Made by a program: the position numbers and the translations under genes
In this document: piece after piece, positions 9,001 to 15,636 of the stretch
Numbering within the stretch: the stretch's first letter is position 1
Layout of the letters: each line of letters starts with the position of its first letter
Notes under the pieces: generated by a model
Told to the model about the DNA's origin: nothing
Database searches by the model: none
What the model saw: the letters and a program-made list of their open reading frames with translations, nothing else
Assembly: GCA_964609375.1 (NCBI GenBank)
Contig: CAZSSA010000041.1
Location: 1 to 19,931, forward strand
Direction: 5' to 3'
Source: CAZDUS01 sp964609375
Lineage (GTDB): Bacteria > Verrucomicrobiota > Kiritimatiellia > CAIKKV01 > CAITUY01
DNA length: 19,931 bases

Positions 9001-10075
9001 TCTGCCCACCGGAGCGTCCTGCGCATCCGAAATTGGGCCAGTTCTCAACAGGGTCATCGCCCCCCATACCCTGCCAGATGGCCGTATGGGTGTTCAGGGG
9101 TGGGAATGCCTCCCACAGGATTTCGTCACGAACGCGGCGGGCCTCATCGTAAGCGGCCATCGCAACGCCGTTCGTGGAGGTGCTTAACCCTGTCCGTGTC
9201 TTGATCGCGCGGAAGTCACTCCCGGCCAGCACATCATGCAGGTCCAGGGTGTGTACCAGCAGGTCCGCCTGACTGCCCTCGTCAACCGTCAGGGTGGCTC
9301 GATAGGTCCGCTCTTCCGGCGCATTGAAATAAAACTCTGCTACCCGGTAGAATTCATCAACGTAGGGACAGCGCAGGCGATAGACGGTGTCCTTACCCTC
9401 GATACCACCTGTGGTGAGCCCTGCCGAACCATCATTAATCGTTAATCGCAGGTACACCGGTTTGCGGTGACGTTCGAGCAACTTGGTCTCCACCGCGCCG
9501 ACGGCGCGGATGCAATACATTCCAGGCTTGAGCAAGCCCAGATCCAGCGAGAAGACCGGCGCCTTCGGCTTGCATCGGACGACCGGGACGGGCTTGTTGA
9601 ACTTTCCCGTGAACCGCGGTTCACGATGCCGTGGTACCCAGTATACCGGCTCGGAGTATTCCTCGACTTGGCCGGCCACGACGCCGGGGGCCTCATTCGC
9701 CAGCCATTTCTTCAGGAGGCTCTGGCGGTCGAAGGTGCTTTTGACGGGAAGGTATTTGAACCAGTAAGCCCGGAAGTGCTCGACCGAACCTTCATACAAC
9801 TGGCGCTCCGGCGGCAGTCCCTCGGAGGTGAATGGAACATAGCCTTTTGCCTCCGCTTTCTGCAGTTCGGTCAGGCAACCCGGATAGCCGGGATCTTCCC
9901 CATGCTGGGTGGGGTAGAGGGGGAGGGTAACCCCTTGCAACGGGCCGCCCACCTCGAACTCCTTCTTAATCTGGCCAAAACCGGGGGTGCAGATCGACAG
10001 GTACAGTGTTGCCAAGGCCCATGCCACCAGCCTGTTTCGGGTTTCCGGGTGAGTGTTGCCTGGCTTCATCTTCAT
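6002..10075 (-). CDS. Large secreted heparinase II/III-like polysaccharide lyase (contains assembly gap)
   Basis: About 1357 residues including 34 unknown ones. The frame stays open upstream to a TTG at 10099, but the ATG at 10075 (another follows at 10069) is preferred: it sits 20 bp after the esterase stop and directly opens a signal peptide (LVAWALATLYLSICTPGFG). Residues about 150-310 are beta-rich and look like a carbohydrate-binding sandwich. Residues about 330-650 are helical, consistent with the alpha/alpha toroid of these lyases. Around residues 795-840 the heparinase II/III signature appears: GKGYGHAHNDTLDLEGHAHG, then FTIDGGQRSGY and HNLVEVDG. Beta-sandwich domains follow. Family members cleave uronate-containing polysaccharides by beta-elimination in the periplasm or outside the cell. 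The protein is far longer than Pedobacter heparinase II (about 770). Exact substrate is unknown; loss of lyase activity cannot be excluded. Confidence 0.85.
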   Translation of the reverse strand: MKMKPGNTHPETRNRLVAWALATLYLSICTPGFGQIKKEFEVGGPLQGVTLPLYPTQHGEDPGYPGCLTELQKAEAKGYVPFTSEGLPPERQLYEGSVEHFRAYWFKYLPVKSTFDRQSLLKKWLANEAPGVVAGQVEEYSEPVYWVPRHREPRFTGKFNKPVPVVRCKPKAPVFSLDLGLLKPGMYCIRAVGAVETKLLERHRKPVYLRLTINDGSAGLTTGGIEGKDTVYRLRCPYVDEFYRVAEFYFNAPEERTYRATLTVDEGSQADLLVHTLDLHDVLAGSDFRAIKTRTGLSTSTNGVAMAAYDEARRVRDEILWEAFPPLNTHTAIWQGMGGDDPVENWPNFGCAGRSGGQIEATYGRWLPTKMVAIETGSATPVNTLMVNTQLNLTYSVADLKAGRPLPDPYPYKDTGCGIYTPAGKEGATPQNWFPVARGVQDRIEGYVASIATRTTQFSNKSDAGAGHDAALMLCRLAYHYPSIDTTMALHSIVIQPSAYGRDQGSRRRDLRQYLVDVDILKEYDRLFPLIQADTGLAQSVGRFIPWVKTPSDVVKLIDTYLVQTMAKRCMRYQIYGANDPARIITPVTVMADNAFTAPWMEWLFSSTFVYPFPPSGLQDALITGNDRDGIGYIGSYMYALSEQTAPKAAALENYLINGGNPKYDLRDPKRYPKPVAACYWYLNAYSAGLYSPRIGDVSGPDRAYGVFFKGDDPQWRYGWRWTHDPMFAYVIRNHGKRAKETDAEWAAIEQAAATVKRAPWLDTRSRVIINWFGLLESGVQFDDPRFRRNVFLRVGKGYGHAHNDTLDLEGHAHGYPFTIDGGQRSGYSVPNDAKSRVHNLVEVDGMDWSGHSWVEALSDTEGARYLSARAVPPRSHPQVRLYRRQVALIDVDEGGWTPGQPTTGLFPKDMASPNSYVFDVVRVAGGKLHTYCFHGPVEDELVTNMKGKLAFAELKANDLLYLKNFGVDDKKSAGEAPDVVEATWRMIRGKTPGSEDRIAGEIWNEASPRKYTRLHLLDQKDARMLTGASECKYRAFPYTFTSLFVQQXXXXXXXXXXXXXXXXXXXXXXXXXXXXXXXXXXFAYCSTDKEGLRQATLVGGTLLQTPEVTLKPAARERRGIVIEVDYAGKSLILDQAWPEAPLLAQRPFEIGTPARMTTYTIASAKAEGQRTRITMTGGNQYYCSRVTAVSEARRQVECVLPMPKTSKEDPRPLIGEDKNWVAANENLTKFWRAEYLGPSGGVAVTATNTDSEAEGDAAPTDNGARHYLFQLDGPVSEADFGKAGGFCLFEYGVGDTVRQSTSVSLRRVNAGTYELRADVPVEVTLGKGPARLISVEELVRNGGMVKLTSTTAQADK
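6830..6929. other. Assembly gap (100 N) inside the lyase gene
   Basis: A run of exactly 100 N, a standard scaffolding placeholder. The coding frame of the lyase is the same on both sides (SLFVQQ before, FAYCSTDKEG after), so the true gap length is probably 1 modulo 3. Its real size is unknown. Confidence 0.95.
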
Positions 10076-10095
10076 TGTTGTTCTTTCATTAATTC

Positions 10096-11632
10096 TCAAT
10101 ACTTCTCGTCAATGGTGATGCCGGGATCGTCATCTGTCCGGAAGGGGGAGGCGGGCAGTCCGGCCCCGTTGTACAGGTTGCATGTCGGGTTATCGGCCCA
10201 GGCATAGCGTACGGCAACGGGTGCGGTCACCGTGGGTGACTGGACAATAACCTTGTCACCATCGATTTTGGCGTTTGCCCAGACCCATTGATGATCCGCG
10301 CCAACGATGGCAAACCCTTCGAGCTGGCTGCCGGGACTGTTGCCGGTGAGGGTAGCCGTCAAGTTGGATGAGGATTTGATAACGTAAGTTGCTGGCAAAG
10401 GCTTTGCCACAAGCCCGCCATCGGTGTGTTTGAATGACAGGACGGCTTGGCTGTTCTTGATGAACATGGAATCGTAGACAGGGCCGGAGTAGGGGATGGC
10501 CTTGCCGTAATCCCTGGCAAGGGCAATGCGGGCGAGGCGCTCCCCGGCGTCCTGCTTGTTGCGGGGATGGATATCGCCGGATTCACCGATGTCGACAAGG
10601 ACGGCTTGGCTGGTGTTGGTCAATGTGAGGGTCATGGACTGTGCTTCCCGTAGTTCAGCCCAGAGGCTGTTGGTTGGTGCCATGGCCTTGGCCCTATAGT
10701 TGGCCAGTTGGCAGAAATAGAAGGGGAAATCCCCCTGCTGCCAGTGGTGGCGCCAATCCTGAATCATCAGGGGGAAGGCCTTGCGGTATTGCATGGCCCT
10801 GGTCGAATTGGACTCGCCCTGATACCAGATCGCGCCCCGGATGGCGTAGGGGAGGAGGGGATTGATCATTCCCTGGAAAAGATAGGCTGCTGTGTGGGAG
10901 CTTTTTGGGGGTTCAGGCGCTTTTGGCCCCTGTGCGGAGGTTCCCTTGAAAGCGGATTCCACCTTGGCGTACCATGGGCCGTCCATGGCCTTCGGCTTGG
11001 GATCGCGCACCCCGGAAAATGAGGCCGGCTCCGAAGGTTGGTAGATACGGACCGCCAGAATNNNNNNNNNNNNNNNNNNNNNNNNNNNNNNNNNNNNNNN
11101 NNNNNNNNNNNNNNNNNNNNNNNNNNNNNNNNNNNNNNNNNNNNNNNNNNNNNNNNNNNNNTCCGGTGTTGTCATCAAGCGGGATCAGTGAAGCCCTTTG
11201 CGTGGCGGTGAACATGCGAATCATGGCGTTGGTTGTATGAGCGATTTCATCCGGGCCACCGATGGCATCCGATAGGGGGAATGCCATGTTGGATTGTCCG
11301 GAAGCCAGCCAGACTTCGCCCACCAGGACATTCTGCACCGTCAGCGTATTCTTGCCGCGCACAATCAGTTGGAACGGTCCTGCGGCCGAATTCGTCAAAT
11401 TCAGTTCAGTAGTCCACCGCCCCCCCCCGTCGGCTTTCACAGTCGCCGTTTTGCCGTCCAGGATCACCGTCACCTCTTCACCGGGATCGGCATTGCCCCA
11501 GACGGGTACTTTTGCGCTACGCTGGAGCACCATGTTATCCGAAAAGATCGCCGGGAGTTTGACCTCCGCCCTGACAGCGTAAGCAGCCATCATTCCAGTC
11601 AAAAGTGCAGTCAGTGTTTTTGCGATTTTCAT
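10096..11632 (-). CDS. Sialate O-acetylesterase-like SGNH esterase, interrupted by assembly gap
   Basis: First gene of the minus-strand operon. The ATG at 11632 has AAGGA 9 bases upstream and opens a signal peptide (TLTALLTGMMAAYAVRA, cleavage near residue 22). 157 residues are visible before the gap and 321 after. Before it: a jelly-roll-like part (LPAIFSDNMVLQR, VPVWG, ADGGGRW) and the nucleophile motif SGQSNM with Ser114. After it: LPYAIRGAIWYQGESN, PFYFCQLANY and the Asp/His motif GDIHPRNKQDAGERLA, all typical of the family that removes O-acetyl groups from sialic acid or other sugars. The GGT block normally found between them is missing and probably lies in the gap. The two halves are in different frames only because the N run is not the true length; they are one gene. 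Confidence 0.88.
11062..11161. other. Assembly gap (100 N) inside the esterase gene
   Basis: A run of exactly 100 N. The coding frames on the two sides differ, so 100 is not the real length. Frame continuity requires a true length divisible by 3, and the missing conserved block suggests it is longer than a trivial gap. Confidence 0.95.
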
Positions 11633-11707
11633 GATTTATATCCTTGATAAGTTTTTAGGCTGAGTTCACGTCATCCATGCTTGCTTTTGACGGAAAATGT
11701 TTCATGA

Positions 11708-11736
11708 TTGAACAAATCCGAAAAGAAAACTAGCAT
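11708..11736 (+). promoter_or_regulatory. Candidate promoter for the transglutaminase-sdaA unit
   Basis: TTGAAC (11708-11713), 17 bp, then TAGCAT (11731-11736) on the plus strand. The -10 lies inside the CTAG palindrome and overlaps the oppositely directed promoter at 11727-11755. Transcription would begin near 11743, leaving about 45 nt before the ATG at 11789. Found by eye. Confidence 0.4.
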
Positions 11737-11755
11737 ACTAGCGATGTGATGTCAA
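11727..11755 (-). promoter_or_regulatory. Candidate promoter for the esterase-lyase operon
   Basis: On the minus strand a perfect -35 consensus TTGACA (11755-11750) is followed after 17 bp by TAGTTT (11732-11727). The leader to the ATG at 11632 would be about 90 nt. It would drive the esterase, lyase, TPR protein and chimeric ORF, which are separated by 20 bp, 11 bp and a 26-bp overlap. Confidence 0.45.
11730..11741. promoter_or_regulatory. Candidate operator C, CTAG palindrome between divergent promoters
   Basis: CTAGCATACTAG, a dyad with two CTAG arms, lying in both overlapping promoters. On the minus strand it contains GTATGCTAGT, a 10-mer also found in the dyad upstream of tdh. A factor bound here would cover the plus-strand -10 and the minus-strand spacer and -10 together. 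Confidence 0.4.
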
Positions 11756-11788
11756 TCTGACCGAATATAAGAATGAAATGATCGATCC

Positions 11789-13183
11789 ATGAATCAATCC
11801 AGTCCTGCGGATCAACTTTGGAAATCCATTACCATTCCCGGTGGTGGGATTCAGCCGCCAACCACCCGCTTGTGGGACTGTAGTCCCGCCTGGGATGTTA
11901 CCGCCCTGCAGCGTGAGGCCGATGGTGTCATCCGGCACCCTGACGGTGACGCCTCGAAGTTTGTGTTCTGGAACCGCCACATCGACCGGCGTTTCCATAT
12001 CGAGTACCCCCATGCCACCCGTGATACCCCGCGTGCGGTGGGCCGCACCATTGGCGACCCCGATCGCGAGTGGGATATCCTCATCGAGCATCGCGACCGG
12101 TACCTGCGTGAGGCCGGTCTGTCCCTGTCCAGTCCGCCGGAGGCGATCGCCCGCTGTTTTGCCAACACCTTTGCCACCGGGGCATCCGGCTGCTTTGATA
12201 AGAAGCCGATGTGCACGACGTTTTCCGACTCTCCTCGTAACCTCACTCATGGGATCGAGGGACTTCTTCATAAATCCTTCTGCGTGGGGTGTGCCAAGGC
12301 TTTTGCCTTGCTGGCTGATACTTGTGGCATCCCTTCGCGCCTCATCGGGTGCGGCGCACATTACGTGGCCGAAGTCCGTATCGGAAATACCTGGCACATG
12401 GCCGACAGTGTGGGCCGACATGAAAAGAATGCCGGCTATCCCATGTACTTCCCCGCAACCTTCATGGAACTGATCCTGAATCCGTTCGTGGATTTTGGAC
12501 TGAGGATCCCCGATGCCTTGCGGGAGGGATTTTTCAAGCGCGTGAACGGGCAGTTTCATTTTCACGGAGGACAGTGGGATGGCCCGAAGACCCTGCGCTT
12601 TGCCATGAGTAACGCCTTTGCGCTTTATCCGCACGAACCGCGATGGGGATTCAAGTCGGGCGATGGTCGACGCCTGCCGCTTGTGGCGAATCGGGGCGGC
12701 TTTTATTGGCCTGTTGTCCACGACAGTGATGCTGCTCAAGTGCTTGAAATCAGGCGTTCCGCTTTTCCGGAACCTGTGACTGAGGTGCTTGGCCGGGATT
12801 ACCTGTGCCACCCCCTGAAGCCGGGCCAGAAGTTGCGACAATCATTCTGGCTCGGGGATCTGGACGGGCTGGAGGCCGTTGAAGTGGCCATTACCTTTGC
12901 CCCCTCCCGCCAGAGTGACTTTGCTTCAGCGGCGGGCCGCCAGTTGAGGCTGCATTTGGGGGACTGGACCCGTACGCTGGGTGAACTCGGGGTCTGGCCG
13001 CCTGTCGAGGGCGCTCATGGAACAATGCCCGCCTCCGTCATACGCCTGCCGGCTGAAGTGTTGACGGCGGAGAGTGTGCATTGGCTGGAATTGGAACATG
13101 CGGGGCGCGGCGTCTATCATATGCCTTGCGTCCCGAATGTGATGGAGCCGTACCTGCCCCCGCTGGGAAAGGAACCTTCCTGA
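11789..13183 (+). CDS. Transglutaminase-like (papain-fold) protein, cytoplasmic
   Basis: 464 residues, no signal peptide. The core SFCVGCAKAFALLADTCGIP (163-182) fits the transglutaminase-core Cys helix: C165 is 15 residues before GIPSR, the spacing of the catalytic Cys in this superfamily. GAHYVAEV gives H191, and WHMADS gives D206, completing a Cys-His-Asp triad. The remaining sequence is beta-rich with a C-terminal part around HWLELEHAGRG. Bacterial relatives act as proteases, peptide-bond hydrolases or acyl transferases; the substrate here is unknown. The ATG at 11789 has only a weak ribosome binding site. The stop TGA shares one base with the serine dehydratase start (TGATG), so the two are translationally coupled, which suggests a role in using peptides or amino acids (inference). 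Confidence 0.8.
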   Translation: MNQSSPADQLWKSITIPGGGIQPPTTRLWDCSPAWDVTALQREADGVIRHPDGDASKFVFWNRHIDRRFHIEYPHATRDTPRAVGRTIGDPDREWDILIEHRDRYLREAGLSLSSPPEAIARCFANTFATGASGCFDKKPMCTTFSDSPRNLTHGIEGLLHKSFCVGCAKAFALLADTCGIPSRLIGCGAHYVAEVRIGNTWHMADSVGRHEKNAGYPMYFPATFMELILNPFVDFGLRIPDALREGFFKRVNGQFHFHGGQWDGPKTLRFAMSNAFALYPHEPRWGFKSGDGRRLPLVANRGGFYWPVVHDSDAAQVLEIRRSAFPEPVTEVLGRDYLCHPLKPGQKLRQSFWLGDLDGLEAVEVAITFAPSRQSDFASAAGRQLRLHLGDWTRTLGELGVWPPVEGAHGTMPASVIRLPAEVLTAESVHWLELEHAGRGVYHMPCVPNVMEPYLPPLGKEPS

Positions 13184-14391
13184 TGATGACTGGGATGCCC
13201 TCGTTGCGTAATCTGTATCGTATTGGCGCCGGTCCTTCCTCCAGTCATACGATGGCGCCAGCCCGTGCCGCGTCGATATTCGGGGCGCGCTGGCCATCCG
13301 CGGCCCGTTTCCGTGTTACGCTGCTGGGGAGTCTGGCGGCGACCGGGCGTGGACACCTGACGGATCGGGCCATCCGGGAGACGTTGGCGCCTTGTCCAGT
13401 GGAATTCCTGTGGCATGCGGAGACGGTTCCCGCCTTTCATCCCAACGGCATGCATTTCGAGGCGTTTGCGCCAGACGGTCAACGCCTGGGCGTGTGGCAC
13501 TGTTTTAGCACCGGCGGGGGCGCCTTGCGCGAGGAAGGGGATACGGCACCTGAACCGGTGGTTTATCCGTTGTCGACAATGCAGGAACTTCTGCGCTGGG
13601 TGGAAACAGGCGGCCAGCCGCTCTGGGCCTATGTTGAGGAGCGCGAGGATGCCGCGATCTGGGATTGGCTTGGAGAAATCCGGGCGGCCATGCGCACGGC
13701 GATCGAGCGTGGACTTGACCGGGAAGGGACCTTGCCGGGGGAGTTGCATCTTCCCCGCAAGGCCCGCTCCTATCTGCTGAAAGCCCGGGCCCTGCACCCG
13801 TCGCGGCAGAAGGCCGGCATGGTTGCCGCCTGCGCATTGGCGGTGGCGGAGGAAAACGCGGCGGGTGGCGTGGTGGCGACGGCGCCGACGTGCGGCGCCT
13901 GCGGCGTCGTTCCCGCGGTCCTCCAGTACCTGGAACAGCGCGATTCGATCCGCGAGCCGGAACTCCTGCGCGCGCTGGCCGTCGCCGGGTTGTTCGGCAA
14001 CGTTGTGAAGACGAACGCCTCGATTTCCGGCGCGGAGGTCGGGTGCCAGGGTGAGATCGGCACGGCGTGCGCCATGGCCGCGGCTGCCGCCGCTTACCTC
14101 CTGGGAGGAACGGCGCCGCAAATTGAATACGCGGCCGAAATGGGCCTTGAACACCACCTCGGACTCACCTGCGATCCGGTTTTGGGGTTGGTGCAGATTC
14201 CCTGCATCGAACGCAATGCGTTTGCCGCGACCCGCGCCATCGATTGCGCGGAGTACGCGCTCCTTTCCGACGGGCGCCACCGCATCAGTTTCGACCAGGT
14301 GGTCGAGACGATGAGGCTCACCGGCAAGGATTTGCCGAGCCTGTACCGGGAAACTTCAACCGGTGGCCTGGCCCATGTATACGACCGCTAG
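13183..14391 (+). CDS. sdaA: L-serine dehydratase (iron-sulfur, single chain)
   Basis: 402 residues from the ATG at 13183, which overlaps the preceding TGA and has AAAGGA upstream; the frame is open further back, but the conserved part begins at residue 8. It opens with LYRIGAGPSSSHTMAP, the hallmark of the family's beta-domain. The alpha-domain shows the three iron-sulfur ligands in GCQGE (C288), TCDP (C330) and IPC (C341), with the 11-residue spacing of the last two seen in Legionella SdaA. The enzyme converts L-serine to pyruvate and ammonia in the cytoplasm with an oxygen-sensitive 4Fe-4S cluster. Length matches the short Bacteroides-type form rather than the 454-residue E. coli enzyme. 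Its TAG stop shares CTAG with the stop of convergent kbl. Confidence 0.95.
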   Translation: MMTGMPSLRNLYRIGAGPSSSHTMAPARAASIFGARWPSAARFRVTLLGSLAATGRGHLTDRAIRETLAPCPVEFLWHAETVPAFHPNGMHFEAFAPDGQRLGVWHCFSTGGGALREEGDTAPEPVVYPLSTMQELLRWVETGGQPLWAYVEEREDAAIWDWLGEIRAAMRTAIERGLDREGTLPGELHLPRKARSYLLKARALHPSRQKAGMVAACALAVAEENAAGGVVATAPTCGACGVVPAVLQYLEQRDSIREPELLRALAVAGLFGNVVKTNASISGAEVGCQGEIGTACAMAAAAAAYLLGGTAPQIEYAAEMGLEHHLGLTCDPVLGLVQIPCIERNAFAATRAIDCAEYALLSDGRHRISFDQVVETMRLTGKDLPSLYRETSTGGLAHVYDR

Positions 14392-15575
14392 CCCACATCC
14401 CCGCGCGCCTGTTCGAACGCCGCCACGGCCGCCACCAGCGCATCGGGCGTGTGGGCCGCGGAAACCTGGCAGCGGATGCGCGCGCGTCCCATCGGAACCA
14501 CCGGGTAGCTGAAGGCAACGACGTAGACCCCCAGGTCCAGCAGCCGGTCCGCCATGTGGACGGCACGCTGCGCATCGCCGAACATGATGGGGACGATCGG
14601 ATGTTCACCGGGCAAAAGATCGAAACCGGCCTGCTCCATGGCGGAGCGGAACCACCGTGTGTTGGCCCGCAATCGTTCGCGCAAGGCGCCGCTTTCGCGG
14701 ACCAGCCGCAAGGCGGCCAGCGTGGCGCCGACCACCACTGGCGCCACGGAATTGCTGAACAGGTAGGGCCGGCTGCGCTGACGCAGCAGATCGATGATTT
14801 CCTGGCGACCACTGGTATACCCGCCGCTTGCCCCGCCCAGCGCCTTCCCCAGGGTGCCCGTGAGGATGTCAATTCGTTCCGTCACGCCGTGCCATTCAGG
14901 TGTGCCCCGCCCCCCGGCGCCAATGAAGCCGACCGCGTGGGAATCGTCCACCATGACCATGGCGCCGAACTCATCGGCCAGGTCGCAGATCGCCGGCAGG
15001 TTGGCCATCCCGCCGTCCATCGAGAACACGCCGTCGGTCACGATCAGGATAAAGCGTGCGCCGGCGGTCCGGGCCTCCTGGAGCCGTGCGCGCAGATCGG
15101 CCATGTCGCTATTCCGGTAGCGGTAGCGCTGTGCCTTGCACAGGCGGATGCCGTCAATGATTGATGCATGGTTCAGTTCGTCGCTGATGACCGCGTCCTC
15201 CGCGCCGAGCAAGGTTTCGAACAGTCCGCCGTTGGCGTCAAAACAGGAGGAATAAAGCAGCGTGTCGTCGGTGCCGAGAAAGCGACTCAGTTCGCCCTCC
15301 AACTCCTTGTGGATATCCTGGGTGCCGCAGATGAAGCGCACGCTGGACAGTCCGAACCCATACCGGTCAAGGGTTCTGTGGGCGGCGGCCACAAGCCGGG
15401 GATCGTTCGCCAGTCCCAGGTAGTTGTTGGCACACAGGTTGAGTACCGGGCGTTCCCGGCCTTTCACGGTGACGGTCGACCCCTGCGGTGTGATGATGGT
15501 GCGTTCGTGCTTGGTCAATCCCGCGGCGTCGATCTCGGCAAGGGTCTGCTTCAGATGTTCTTGCATTGTGTTCAT
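14388..15575 (-). CDS. kbl: 2-amino-3-ketobutyrate CoA ligase (glycine C-acetyltransferase)
   Basis: 395 residues, close to the 398 of E. coli Kbl. It is a PLP enzyme of the alpha-oxoamine synthase family that splits 2-amino-3-ketobutyrate with CoA into glycine and acetyl-CoA. Visible are NYLGLANDPR, SSVRFICGTQDIHKELE, DELNHASIIDGIRL, MVDDSHAVGFIG and the PLP-lysine motif TLGKALGGASGGY with K244, the same position as in E. coli. The ATG at 15575 has GGAAA about 8 bases upstream; another in-frame ATG three codons on is a possible alternative. It follows tdh by 61 bp, forming the classical two-gene threonine-to-glycine pathway, and ends against sdaA. Confidence 0.97.
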   Translation of the reverse strand: MNTMQEHLKQTLAEIDAAGLTKHERTIITPQGSTVTVKGRERPVLNLCANNYLGLANDPRLVAAAHRTLDRYGFGLSSVRFICGTQDIHKELEGELSRFLGTDDTLLYSSCFDANGGLFETLLGAEDAVISDELNHASIIDGIRLCKAQRYRYRNSDMADLRARLQEARTAGARFILIVTDGVFSMDGGMANLPAICDLADEFGAMVMVDDSHAVGFIGAGGRGTPEWHGVTERIDILTGTLGKALGGASGGYTSGRQEIIDLLRQRSRPYLFSNSVAPVVVGATLAALRLVRESGALRERLRANTRWFRSAMEQAGFDLLPGEHPIVPIMFGDAQRAVHMADRLLDLGVYVVAFSYPVVPMGRARIRCQVSAAHTPDALVAAVAAFEQARGDVG

Positions 15576-15590
15576 GGTGAAGTTTCCAGA

Positions 15591-15609
15591 AAGGGGAATA
15601 CCTCCCCTT
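15591..15609 (-). promoter_or_regulatory. Intercistronic hairpin between tdh and kbl
   Basis: Perfect 7-bp arms AAGGGGA and TCCCCTT with a 5-base loop. In the mRNA (minus strand) the left arm and loop carry GGGGAGG, a very strong Shine-Dalgarno-like string, but the kbl ATG is about 25 bases further on. No U-tract follows, so it is not a simple terminator. It may tune kbl translation or stabilise RNA ends. Confidence 0.45.
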
Positions 15610-15636
15610 AAATGACGCGGGTATCCGTGTAGTGTG

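Noticed and set aside
10096..11178. A separate gene starting near 11178
   Set aside because: Its first codons and N run are in the wrong frame for the upstream half; motifs show it is the C-terminal part of the esterase that starts at 11632.
13081..13182. A 34-residue N-terminal extension of the serine dehydratase
   Set aside because: It lies inside the transglutaminase gene, and the family's conserved region begins after the ATG at 13183, which has a ribosome binding site and a coupled stop.
13117..14280. Long minus-strand ORF of 387 codons opposite the serine dehydratase
   Set aside because: Antisense shadow of an unmistakable sdaA; composition is Arg/Gly/Pro-rich without motifs.
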